This document shows, piece by piece, positions 26,732-36,802 of a stretch of DNA of 64,000 bases. Origin of the DNA: Anoplolepis gracilipes (lineage: Eukaryota; Arthropoda; Insecta; Hymenoptera; Formicidae); NCBI RefSeq assembly GCF_047496725.1, contig NC_132974.1:6207501-6271500 (forward strand). Direction: 5' to 3'. A program made the position numbers and the translations under genes. Each line of letters starts with the position of its first letter. Within the stretch, counting starts at the first letter, position 1. The notes beneath the pieces were generated by a model, which saw only the letters and a program-made list of their open reading frames with translations, searched no databases and had not been told where the DNA came from.

Positions 26732-28461
26732 AGGTAAAAATAATCCCATAAGTTTCTATACAATTTTTAATGAAAACGAAATGAAACAAGAATATCTTTT
26801 TCTCAGAGAAAAATGTGAAGAGTCTAAAAACATAATTTAAAAATAAAAAAGCCCGCCGACTGGCTCTCCGAGATGACATAAAAAAATCTATCACACTATT
26901 TTAAAGATCTTCACTTAATAATGAAAAAGTTCTTATACATAATTAAGATCTACAAAGTAATATAAAAGTAATTTAAAAAAAGTGATTTCAACTTTAGAGA
27001 CAAATATCTCGGTAGAAATGCATTATAGAAAAAATTTTATAAAAACTTATGGGGTTATTTTTACCTGCTCTACATGCCCACGAGAGATTGCCCACCAGGA
27101 CACCCTGTATAGTAATCTTTTATGTACACATATAATAAATGTAGACACGTGATTGCTTTCTCTCTTCCATATTTTCTAAAGATGCATTCAATTTAATCAT
27201 AGTAATTTTTATACGTAGAAATATTTAATTATTATCGATGACTGATAATAGTATCACAATTGATAGTAGGAGAAATACTATTAAGTCTGTGATTTATAGG
27301 AAACGGGCGCGGGCGTGGACGAATATTTGGCCTCGATTTTAGTGGGTTTGACACGATTTCTATGTTCCATGGTAAACACTTGGCTACTGAGACGATATAA
27401 GAGAAGAGCGTTATGTATAATTTCATCTTTTGGGATGGCCACGTGTATGACCATCTCCGGTTATTTCTCACTGAACATAAAAAATGGCGATCACAGCGGC
27501 TATTGGGTAAGTTTCAGAATGAAAATATTGCACACTTATTGTTAGTATGTTTGTGGCTGTGTATGTGTGTGGGCGCTTTTATTTTACATACAATTTTTAA
27601 ACACGACACGAAAAAGAGTCAATGTTTTTTTTAATGTTTGCAGGTGCCGGTGTTCTGTTTGTTACTTTACGTATGCACCTCGATGGTCGGGATGTTGACT
27701 ATTCCTTGGACCATGACGGCGGAATTATTTCCGACCGAAATTCGCGGGATCGCTCACTCCATCAGTTATTCCATGGCGAATGTGCTCATGTTCGCCGCGT
27801 TGCAGAGCTATCGAAGTTTGCAAACTTTCTTAGGAGGTATGCGATACTCAATATACTCTTATGATTATATTAAATCTTATCTGTGACGACTCCCATATCC
27901 CGATTAGATAATTATGCGTCTTTTGAGTTTTTATTCAAATATTTATATTTTAGTATAATATCTTTATACTTTATCCTTTATGATTATATTAAATCTTATC
28001 TGTGACAACTCCCATATCCCGATTAGATAATTATGCGTCTTTTGAGTTTTTATTCAAATATTTTTATTTTAGTATAATATCTTTATACTTTATCCTTTAT
28101 TTATATTTACAGTCTAAATACTTTTAATTATCAATGATAAAAATTAGCTAAAAAATCTCTTTCATATCTTAAAGCGATAAAGTAAGCTGCGATTAAAGAA
28201 ATTGTATTTTGTTAAGGATCATACGCGGTACAATGGTTTTTCGCCGGGGTTTCCGTGGGCGCAGCTCTCTTTGTGTGGTTAATGTTGCCGGAGACGCACG
28301 GGAAGAAACTGTCAGAGATCGAGGAATACTTTCACAATAATTTCCTGGCCTTGGGAGCGGAGGCGAACAATAAAAAACGGCGAGCTAAGAGAAGAACTGA
28401 GCAAAAGACGAAATCATCGGCGACTGAGCCGCTCAACCCGAAAACTGTGCAAAATGTTTAA
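14295..28461 (+). CDS. Facilitated trehalose/sugar transporter, Tret1-like (MFS, SLC2 family), 8 coding exons
   Basis: Exons 14295-14314, 24045-24174, 24540-24675, 25470-25926, 26362-26611, 27300-27506, 27644-27836 and 28217-28461 join in phase to 545 codons plus TAA. The product is a 12-helix plasma-membrane facilitator of the insect Tret1 group, which moves trehalose or glucose down its gradient. Visible MFS sugar-porter marks are TEVARPELRG after TM4, PESPIWL (227-233) after TM6, QQFSG (314-318) in TM7, AELFPTEIRG (426-435) and PETHGKK (489-495) after TM12. The first cytoplasmic loop reads GRLRT (118-122) rather than the usual GRR/GRK, and the TM8-9 loop reads LLRRYKRR. The N-terminal ~50 residues are acidic/basic and cytosolic. 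Length is normal. Substrate cannot be fixed from sequence. The tiny first coding exon is the least certain part: phase fits, but no transcript was seen. Confidence 0.88.
16527..16535. repeat. Left 9-bp target site duplication (AGATTTATT)
   Basis: AGATTTATT directly abuts the left terminus ACCGATGTG of the fold-back element and is repeated exactly on the other side at 19943-19951. A 9-bp duplication is typical of Mutator-like elements. Confidence 0.85.
16728..18010. repeat. Left-arm tandem array of ~150-bp units
   Basis: Unit starts, marked by GAGAATCGTTTGTACC, recur at about 16728, 16878, 17028, 17180, 17330, 17480, 17630, 17782 and 17932, giving a period of 150-152 bp. Two subtypes occur. 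The A type has CATTTTTAGTTTTAGAGTAA before CGCTATACC. The B type, near 17093 and 17693, has GATTTTCGAGTTTTGAAATT before AACGCTAAACTCG. Because 150 is a multiple of three, spurious ORFs with a 50-residue period run through the array. Confidence 0.9.
18105..19760. repeat. Right-arm tandem array of ~150-bp units (inverted relative to left)
   Basis: The same units in reverse orientation recur at about 18238, 18388, 18538, 18690, 18840, 18992, 19140, 19292, 19444, 19594 and 19742. B-type units are seen near 18610, 18910 and 19360. Reading inward from the right end the order starts A-A-B-A-A, matching the left arm read inward. Nearer the centre the arms differ in unit number and type, as expected from unequal exchange. 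Confidence 0.9.
19943..19951. repeat. Right 9-bp target site duplication (AGATTTATT)
   Basis: An exact copy of 16527-16535, immediately outside the right terminus CACATCGGT. Confidence 0.85.
23137..23460. repeat. Degraded inverted repeat with an internal 42-bp tandem duplication
   Basis: TGATCTTGATCTTGACATAT and the sequence after it occur twice in tandem (starts 23139 and 23181, period 42). The left half, through TTTTGAATTTTGCAA and TTGGTTCCTGAG, is mirrored imperfectly by 23370-23455 (AGGAACCAAAAGAG, GCAAAATTCAAA, CTCAAGGTCAAGAT). It is probably an old hairpin MITE in the transporter intron. Confidence 0.6.
26627..27108. mobile_element. MITE-like element starting 15 bp after the exon-5 splice donor
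   Basis: Terminal inverted repeats begin ACAG-TGT-CTGG and continue as GGTGGGCAATCTCTCGTG and CATGTAGAG..CAGGTAAAAATAA, seen in reverse complement at 27040-27108. They are flanked by TA. The left repeat is interrupted by a (GA)n tract (about 26670-26730) that grew out of a GTAGAG/CAGG site still short in the right repeat. There is no coding capacity. It sits in transporter intron 5, just past the donor at 26612. The superfamily is uncertain: TA flanks suggest Tc1/mariner. Confidence 0.7.
27859..28096. repeat. Intronic 119-bp tandem duplication
   Basis: The stretch starting TTATGATTATATTAAATC is present twice head to tail (27859-27977 and 27978-28096) with only a couple of substitutions (for example GACGACTCC versus GACAACTCC). 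It lies 22 bases after the end of transporter exon 7 and does not include coding sequence. A recent local duplication. Confidence 0.85.
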
Positions 28462-28781
28462 GATCTTTTTTTTTTTTTTATCACAATTTACGAATTTTGT
28501 ATGAATACAGAGTTCGAGCAGTCTCAGAGAAAGTGACCAAAGTATTATAAAAGATATCTGGACCACGCAATTAGCTGATTCTTACACGACCAATTTTCAT
28601 TTTAATTACGTTACCGTGCATTGAATTGCGAGCGACAAAATATATTTATCCGCATAAAATGCTGGTCAATAATAATTTCCTATACTAATAATAATAGAAT
28701 TTAATATTCGATGTGAACTGCATTTAGCGAAAAATATCTGACGAGAATATTCGGAAAATTGTACAATTTCCTGGAAGAAAA

Positions 28782-28813
28782 AATAAATACAACGTGAAAT
28801 GCAAAGTAATAAA
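28782..28813 (+). terminator. Candidate polyadenylation signals of the transporter
   Basis: AATAAA hexamers at 28782-28787 and 28808-28813 follow the stop codon by about 320-350 bases. They predict a 3' UTR of about 350 nt. Confidence 0.4.
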
Positions 28814-29111
28814 CATTAATTTTATATTTTTTTCTCGCATCGTATTGTTCATTTAATATTTCATTAAACATTTTAGATAGTTGATCTGAATTTAATGTTT
28901 AATTATTTAAATTTAAATTATAAATTTATAAATTTAAATTATAAATTATTAATATTATATTTCATATTTTATCCGAACTGTCAACATGCATTGTCATTAT
29001 CGTAATGACAAAAAAAAAACAAAAGCGAATATTTCTCCGATGACCGTTTCTCGCCAGACAGAAGCTGATAACACACGTCGAAATACATAAATGTTATTAT
29101 ATAATAAAAAA

Positions 29112-29112
<1 letters not shown>

Positions 29113-29170
<58 letters not shown>
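29113..29170. repeat. (GA)n microsatellite
   Basis: About 58 bases of uninterrupted GA dinucleotide, intergenic. Confidence 0.95.
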
Positions 29171-29172
<2 letters not shown>

Positions 29173-32133
29173 CTTGCAATTTACGAAAATATATATGTTC
29201 TACAGAAAGAATGTCCATGCAGAGTACTTCCATTTTTTTTCTATAAAGATTTTGCGCGAGAAAATCATTGTTACAGTATTATAGTATTGATCTGATGTCG
29301 CATAAATGGATAGGTAGATTATTGTCATAAAATGATTATAGATCGCGCGATAAGGATTCTCTATTTTTTTTAAATGATATTATCGCTACGGTCGCATACC
29401 ATTTTTCTACCAGTAGCCAGTAGCATAACTCTGCGCTCGAAAAACAAACTAGATAATATAGATAATATGTGTATTAAATACATAAGTGCATACAAATGTC
29501 GAAGACTCGCAATAATTGCGATTTTACCGCTGAACTCTTGTACCGCAAAAAATCAAGAATGCATAGTGACGAACTTGTAATAAATTTTTCACGCGAATCA
29601 AGTTATTTTTTTGCGAAATTGAGTTTCACATATTTGCTGTGTCTGCAAAATCCAATGGAAAATTACGTGAATGATAATAAATTAATCAATTAGCTAATTG
29701 ATTCGTTCGACTTCGATCGAGTCCACACGTGACATTGTTTATTAGAGCAGATATTTGAGTTATGTATGGGGATACTTAATTTAGCGTTATTAGAAACTAT
29801 TTGTTTCAGACAGATTGTGTATTTGAAAAAAAAACACATCATAACAGAACTCATCATAAAGACATTATGGAAACAAAATGTTCATGTTTTATTCATTATA
29901 ATATTGTGCAGAGATATTTGAATGAAAAAGAATGTATATAATCTTTTATTTAGATTGAAATTAGATATCTAATTAAAAATTATCGATTATAAATTGTCAA
30001 TCAATAAATAATTTAAAAAATATTATGTGGACATCAACTAGATAATAATTAAAACTCTATTACTGTATTTAGTCTTTTATACATAATTTTGCTTGTTTCG
30101 GCTAAATAGATTTGAGAATGCATCATCGGATTACGCAAATTTGTGACAAACGCTTACTCATCAATCGTACAAAGATCGGGCGAACTTTATATTTTTTATA
30201 TCAAAATATATTTTGTAATTAATAGATTATTATAATAAATAAACCTTCCGATTCTCGGCTTGGGTTGATAATTCGACGTGGTTTGTCGCGATTTTGTGCA
30301 AGACACGCCATTTTATCCTCTATTAATGACCAGTTTCGTCAAAGTTGTGATCAAATCTTTGATTATATTCAATTAATCATTTAATTGATAAAAAAAATCA
30401 GTTAACAATAGTTCAATGCAGTTGGTCATCAACAAATATACTTTTATCATATGTGATACTGTTTTTTCTTATTTCTTTGTTTTTCACGAAAGTTGACAAT
30501 TTTAAAATTTTTAATTTATCTAAAGCTAAGAATGTAGTAAAACATTTTCTTGTATAATTGTTAGCGCGTGAGAAGAACGACTTGAAGAATATTGTATTTT
30601 TGCGAATAGAAAAAATTCTTTACAAATGGCGAATAAATTATTCTTATCAATATAAGAGCATGGATCGATTACAGAAGTTTATGAAAGGTCAATGGGTGCT
30701 ATTGTTATAAAAAAGTGCAAATTTTACACGTTTTTTGTCGCTTTTCTTCAATCAAAATAATATTTATATCGATATTATTGTTATATAAGTCTTTACTACA
30801 GTGTACGATGCCATTGTAAAGTTAAATTAAATAAAGTTATTACAATATTAAATATTTTCTTAATTTGTTTCATTATAACCAGATGAATAATATCATAAGA
30901 GTTGCTTAAAAATTATTAATGTGCATCAACTATTAATAAAACAAAAATTAGTCGCTTAAATATTACGATTACATGCGTATTTTAAATTATTTTTCAATAA
31001 AAATGCAGGGTTAATTAAAAAAGACCGAATTGGGACTAAACGTTTATTTCCTTGGAAGATTCTCGCAATATTCCTGATAAGTTTTGACTTTGAATTAGTG
31101 AGCGAACAAAGATAGAAATCGCTATTGTAATTGCCAAGCTTTGTTGTGACAATTTCGTACAAAATTGTTATTTATATCTAAAACAAAAAATGCAATTCAC
31201 ATTAGCCAACGAAAATACGGGAAGTAGAAATGGCTGCTATTTTGTAGCAATACTTTATTATATGTCACAAGTTGGCAATTACAATAACAATACAGTAATA
31301 TATCATCTCTCGCAATAGTTTACGATTTATCGGCGTGAAAAAATCTCAATAGAGTTCTTTTATTTTTTTTTCTTTTTTTATTATTATATTTTCCTCTCTG
31401 TCTCGTCTCAAACTCGCTACGCGCGTTATTTTTTTCAGGAATCAGAGGGAAGGATTGAACGCGGTGAAGATAAGACACCGTGTATATCTTATTTTTTGCG
31501 AGGGGAGCGAAGACGGGAAAGTGCAACAAATACTTGGTGAGCGAAATCGCTAATTATAAAATGTTTCATAATCATCGGATATCTCTTTAATAGGTGCTTT
31601 CAGGACGCCTTGTATGATACAAACACGATGATAAGGAAAGCGCGATCTCAAGGGTCCGCCGTAAGGAGATGGCGAAGTCATAATCGCGCTCGTTGACGAA
31701 GACAATCGGGATAAACTGTGCCACGCAGTTTAATAAATGTGAATCATAATATAGAATAATTAATAGAAAGTCGCCATCTCTTTTCCAACAATTTAGTTGA
31801 TTAATTCACGGGAGACTTTCGCGGAGACACATTAACCTTAATTAGGTCTCTCGATCTATCGGGGCGTGTTGAGTTATATTTTAATCGGAATATATTTATC
31901 GGAAAATTACTCGCGCACAGGCGCGTTAATGTAATTAATTGGGTGAATAGCAATATTACTCACATCTGCGTCGCCGTGACTAGGAAGAGAAACTCTTGCG
32001 CCCATTAAAAATCGCGTTAACGAAAGCATGAAATTTCAAAAGCTCGGAGCTGTTGCAAGGTAAATGAACGCGCGAGAACTGACTTCGAATTTCAAATGAT
32101 GACGTTTACATCAGCGGCAACGTCATATTTCAT

Positions 32134-32266
32134 GGTAGCGTTCTAAAATTTACTCATTGGAATAAAGTAGCGTTTGATGGACCAATCAGGGCAAATTTTT
32201 GTTTTGTTTCTGATTGGTCCATCAAACGCGACTTTACTCCAAGGAGTAAATTTTAGAACGTAACCC
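32134..32266. mobile_element. Short hairpin MITE, ~133 bp
   Basis: Arms of about 55-60 bases: GCGTTCTAAAATTTACTC then GTTTGATGGACCAATCAG, and their complement on the right, ending GAACGTAACC. The two flank a short T/G-rich centre. A few arm mismatches; no ORF. No unambiguous target duplication. Confidence 0.65.
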
Positions 32267-32629
32267 AGAAGCGATTGTCAAGACAAAAAGGCATTCACTA
32301 AAAAAAAAATTGCTTTTCATAAAAATGATATAAATAGAAAAAAAATTAATTCGCCGATATCATGTAGTCGAGCTCTCCTATAAACTATCAAAAAAATATT
32401 CAGGTCTCCCCTGCATTATGTAATGATTTTTCAAATTTCAGAAGCGTATATGGCATAGCAGATCGTACGAGTCACGCTGCCAATCAATTATCATGTATAC
32501 ACGTGAATTTTTTATCAATAATAATTAAATTCTCTTCGTATCTCGGGATAATAAATATACTAGGATAATTCGTGCTATGCACAAAGCGGGCTTTGAGTAA
32601 AAAATTGCGACATGTACATGTGTCGGACG

Positions 32630-32664
<35 letters not shown>

Positions 32665-34360
32665 GTAGCGGTGCATAGGGTGAGTTGATGAAACGCTCAA
32701 GGATGAAATTCATTATGCGCGTGAGAGAAAGTTAACACGTATCAACAAACATTAAAATGATAATGCATAAAGCTTACGTTCTAGCTTCTTCATCGATTGA
32801 ACGATCTCGGTTTGCGTTCGCATGAAAAAAGAGAAAAAGGGGATCGCCGAGGATCGTCCGTAACACTCGTTACATAAGTAAATCCTTACGTATATCACAC
32901 ACGCAATTGACAGTTATAACACAAGTTTCGAATATATCGGTATATAATAATAATAATAACGCTCGTAAAACTTAACAGAACAAGCGAATCGATAAACACG
33001 ATCACCACGCAGAGTCTGGCTGTGTCAGAGAGCCTCTCGTATCCTCAGCACGACCACAACGCTGCAGGCAGTGACGATGAGCTACCTAATATAATCTGTA
33101 TATCCATTATTATATATTAGGTTCTACATATTATATATATATATATATATTGTATAATATGTATATGTATATACATAATCGCGCGTAATACACATCAGGC
33201 TCTGAGTCGGCGTGAAATCAAATTTATGCCGATCAACTCTAAATATCGAAAATTGGAGAGTTCAATGCTAGAAAGAGTGACGAATCTCTCCCCCGTTCTG
33301 CAAGATTTATATTTCAAATATATCGTATTTAAAATGGATCCGACATATCGGGATGCAATGTGATTCTTGCATTGAATTCTCCAATTCTATACGCGACAAT
33401 TTTTCGGATGGCCTGCTCCTTAATTAACGCATTATGGACTTTCAGCGGATTTAAAGGTGCGATTACTCCGTGAAAATGCCACGTGTAATATCGTTTATTA
33501 AATGCTCTCACAACGAAGCTTCTTTTCTCGCTTCTTTTTCATTCTTTCTTTTTCTCTCTCTCTCTCTCTCTCTTTCTCTTTCTCCAAAGGCTACTAAATC
33601 GTATTTGCCTTGACAATAATTCAGCTTTCGAATAAAGTGTCACACAAGCAACACACGCGTGCAGAGGCGCGTAGAATAAATATTTATTCGCGAAACTTTC
33701 GAGATTCTATCCGGAGCGCAGAATGGGAAAAATATCGAGTCCGCATCGTAATACGCTAACTGCTATACGAGATTAATCAATATGTTTTTATTCTTCAAGT
33801 ATTCCACTTTATACGACGTCGGCAACAGAGAGTTAGACTTTGTATCTTCTCTTTTCTTTAATCTTGTCTGTACTATCTGCGAAATTGCTCCTATAAGTGA
33901 TGATGAAAGACAATCAAATCCCGTCGCTTCGACGCCGAAGGCACCAAGTAAAAGTAATACAGTCTGTCATATTTTTCTTTTTTTTTCTTTCTCACGTTTA
34001 TTCGAATTGCTTCTTATTCTATATTCAATATCTTTTTTTTGGCACTATTTGGCCGTATTGTGTGTTCGAAATGTTTGAATTACTACGTCATCACGCTAAA
34101 GTGAATTATCGAGGTACTATTAGAGATTTGTATTAGAAGGCGTTTGATACCAAGTGACGTACGATTCTATACTCGGTATATTTGTAATACTTACGTCAGA
34201 CAACCCAAACGTTTCTAAAACAAATTTCTAATATCTCGTAATATTCTTCAATAATTCATCTTGCAGAATTTATAATAAAATTTTATTATCCTTATATATA
34301 TATATATCGTATCTCTCGACTAAATATATTATAGTAAGAAAAGGACAAAAAAGATCTACA

Positions 34361-34363
<3 letters not shown>

Positions 34364-34430
<67 letters not shown>
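34364..34430. repeat. (TA)n microsatellite
   Basis: About 65 bases of alternating TA, intergenic, downstream of CLASP. Confidence 0.9.
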
Positions 34431-34436
<6 letters not shown>

Positions 34437-35780
34437 TTTCTTACAGTAAACAGAAACGACAATGGCACAAAGTGTTACTAAACTCGTTATGTTAGCGTTT
34501 GATTTAGCGTTCATTCAATTATTGGCAACGTGATGAATAGTTTAAGTATTAACGTTAGTCTCGAGCGGATCGATCTGCTAATCACTGTTACTATATTTAT
34601 GCTTATTTTTTAAACATGCGCTAATCCCTCAGCCACATATTCTCTCATTCTCTCATTAAAGTCGCTCTCTTTTTTTTTCTCTATCTCTCTCACACACATA
34701 TTTTCTCTTGTATATATATATGTATTATTTATGTGTCCATGCGTGATTTGTCAAGAAAGACTATTCCGTTTGTGTCTTTTACGTCATTGTGCGTCCTTGG
34801 GTATCTGACTAGCACATAGATTTCAAACGAATAAATTATACACACATTTTCTTTATCACGTGTCGTTGCTATGAGATGCACTACGACGTATTGCCGAACA
34901 CGTGATTACGCTCAGCACTCGGTAACAAGCATATAGTACATTTAACGTAACGCTCATTGATAGCTCGCATGATTAATATTCGGCTGCGCACTGAGAGATA
35001 TCGAATTCGTAGACAGTGATATTGCCTTACTTTTCTTAGTTACGTGATTTACTGAATAATAGAAGAATTAAAGCACTATGAAAAAAATATTCCGACGCTT
35101 CTATGTGGCTTGCAAAAATCCGAATGAAAGCTTGACCAACAAAAATACTGAACTTCCTGAATATTATGACTATTCATCATAAAACCGTGTAGCTAGCATA
35201 TATAAATTTTCATAGGTATAAAATACATGTATCATAGTAAGAAAAATAAAAAAGAAACACCGATTAAAAGAATTAAATGAATCAAAGAAGTAAATGTAAG
35301 TTGTTTACTTCGCAAATAAACATGTAATATTACACAAATAATTCTACAATCTTTTTACAGAGAATAAGCGAGATTGTATCAGAAAATAATTTCTGCCAAT
35401 CAAAGTTACTATGTAACGCTAAAAAAAGCTTCTCATTCATCTATAATTAATCAATATTAATAATCGCTTATTTTTCTATAATCAAATATAAACGCGACGA
35501 ACGTAACACCAGGATGATCATCTGATTCCATATGCAACATCACTGTCGTCTCGAGCACCGATTCACACAAGCACGCATATCGCGAAGTGACGCATACACA
35601 CATACACACATCATCAGTCTCTATTGTATCAAAACTTCCGAGTCATATTAGTAAAATCATCGTCGACCATCACGGACTGGACTTACTGAGGAAGCTCATA
35701 AGCATTCGCTCATGCCGCGCGCCGAAACGTGCGAATCTCTTAAGTATCGCGACCCTGAGAGTCGTGGTATTGGATGTTAG

Positions 35781-36802
35781 TTAATTCTTATTGTTGCTAC
35801 GCGGACTGGCGGGTGTACTGTTCGCTTGTTGCTGCGCACGTTGTATATAAATATTTAACAATTTCAGTTTGCTGGAATATAGACTGCTCAGATGCGGTTT
35901 CAGCGCCTCCTCACCGACCGCGACATGAATCGCAACCATACAAAAGACTGCACTCTTGCGAACTGCGCTTTCAGCATCATCGTAAGCCTACGCAACGTAG
36001 AAATAAGTAATTCAGTATTATATATAAATCGATATTTAAAAAAATTTTCTTAAATGCTCTACCTTGATAAGGCCTGGCATAACTTTGGCAAGATGAGGTT
36101 CGATAGCATCGCGTCCCCAATGCTCCACGACCTTGTGTAACATCTTTATTGCGCCCATATTTAATGGATACGATTCTGTAGCGATTATGGTAGAAACTAA
36201 ATGTATAATCTGTTCAGGTTTTAAAACCATAGCCATCGTCGCTGCACACTTCTCCGCGTTCCAATGTACCTATTACAAAGATACGGCGTTATGAATATAA
36301 ATCATGTTGTGTTGATTCTTGTCACTTAAAATAGCCAAATCGATACTCACTGGTGATCTACCGCCGCTACCGCTAGAAGCATCGACCTTCTGATCATCGG
36401 ATTTGTAGGCATAAATAACTTTCAATACCAGCAATTCATTATAAGAGGAAAAACTCTCTATCAATTCTTGACATTTAAGCATATCAATTAGCGTTTGAAG
36501 CACCTCTACCTGTATCACTTTACCATCATTGGATAAACTATCTAATAAAACTTTGAGCACTTTTCTGAAATACCAAAAATTTATTAAATTGTTTGAATTA
36601 AACTTTCGAATAAAATACACAAAATTACAAATCAAGACCTACTTAAAATTTCGTTTGACATACAACGCATCCCCTTCGCGAACATATAATTGAAATTCTT
36701 GTAACACTGATACTTTCTCCGTAGTTTGTGCCACTTTAGATTGTAGGGTTTTAACCATATTATCCACGATTTCTGGTCTATTCATTAGATCAGGCGATGA
36801 TC
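35781..36802 (-). CDS. CLASP: CLASP C-terminal CLIP-interacting domain exons
   Basis: Four exons (36802-36643, 36564-36351, 36269-36063, 35987-35781) encode the helical-repeat C-terminus that in the family binds CLIP-170, CENP-E and cortical partners. Recognisable stretches are MVKTLQSKVAQTTEK, SYNELLVLKVIYAYKSDD, IIATESYPLNMGAIKM, VMPGLIK and KLKLLNIYIQRAQQQ, ending in a polar tail PASPRSNNKN. The Ser/Gly insert DASSGSGGRSP just before the 36351 donor could be a spliced-in linker. Confidence 0.9.

Larger units (their letters stand above)
28814..35780. other. Tail-to-tail intergenic region plus CLASP 3' UTR
   Basis: The transporter reads in from the left and CLASP from the right, so both 3' ends fall here. 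No exon is supported. Contents are a (GA)n tract at 29113-29170, the hairpin element at 32134-32266, a poly(A/T) run at about 32630-32662, pyrimidine-rich DNA near 33540-33585, and a long (TA)n at about 34364-34430. GC content rises between about 31.3 and 33.7 kb. A long CLASP 3' UTR could explain that, but no clear minus-strand poly(A) signal settles its end. Confidence 0.5.
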
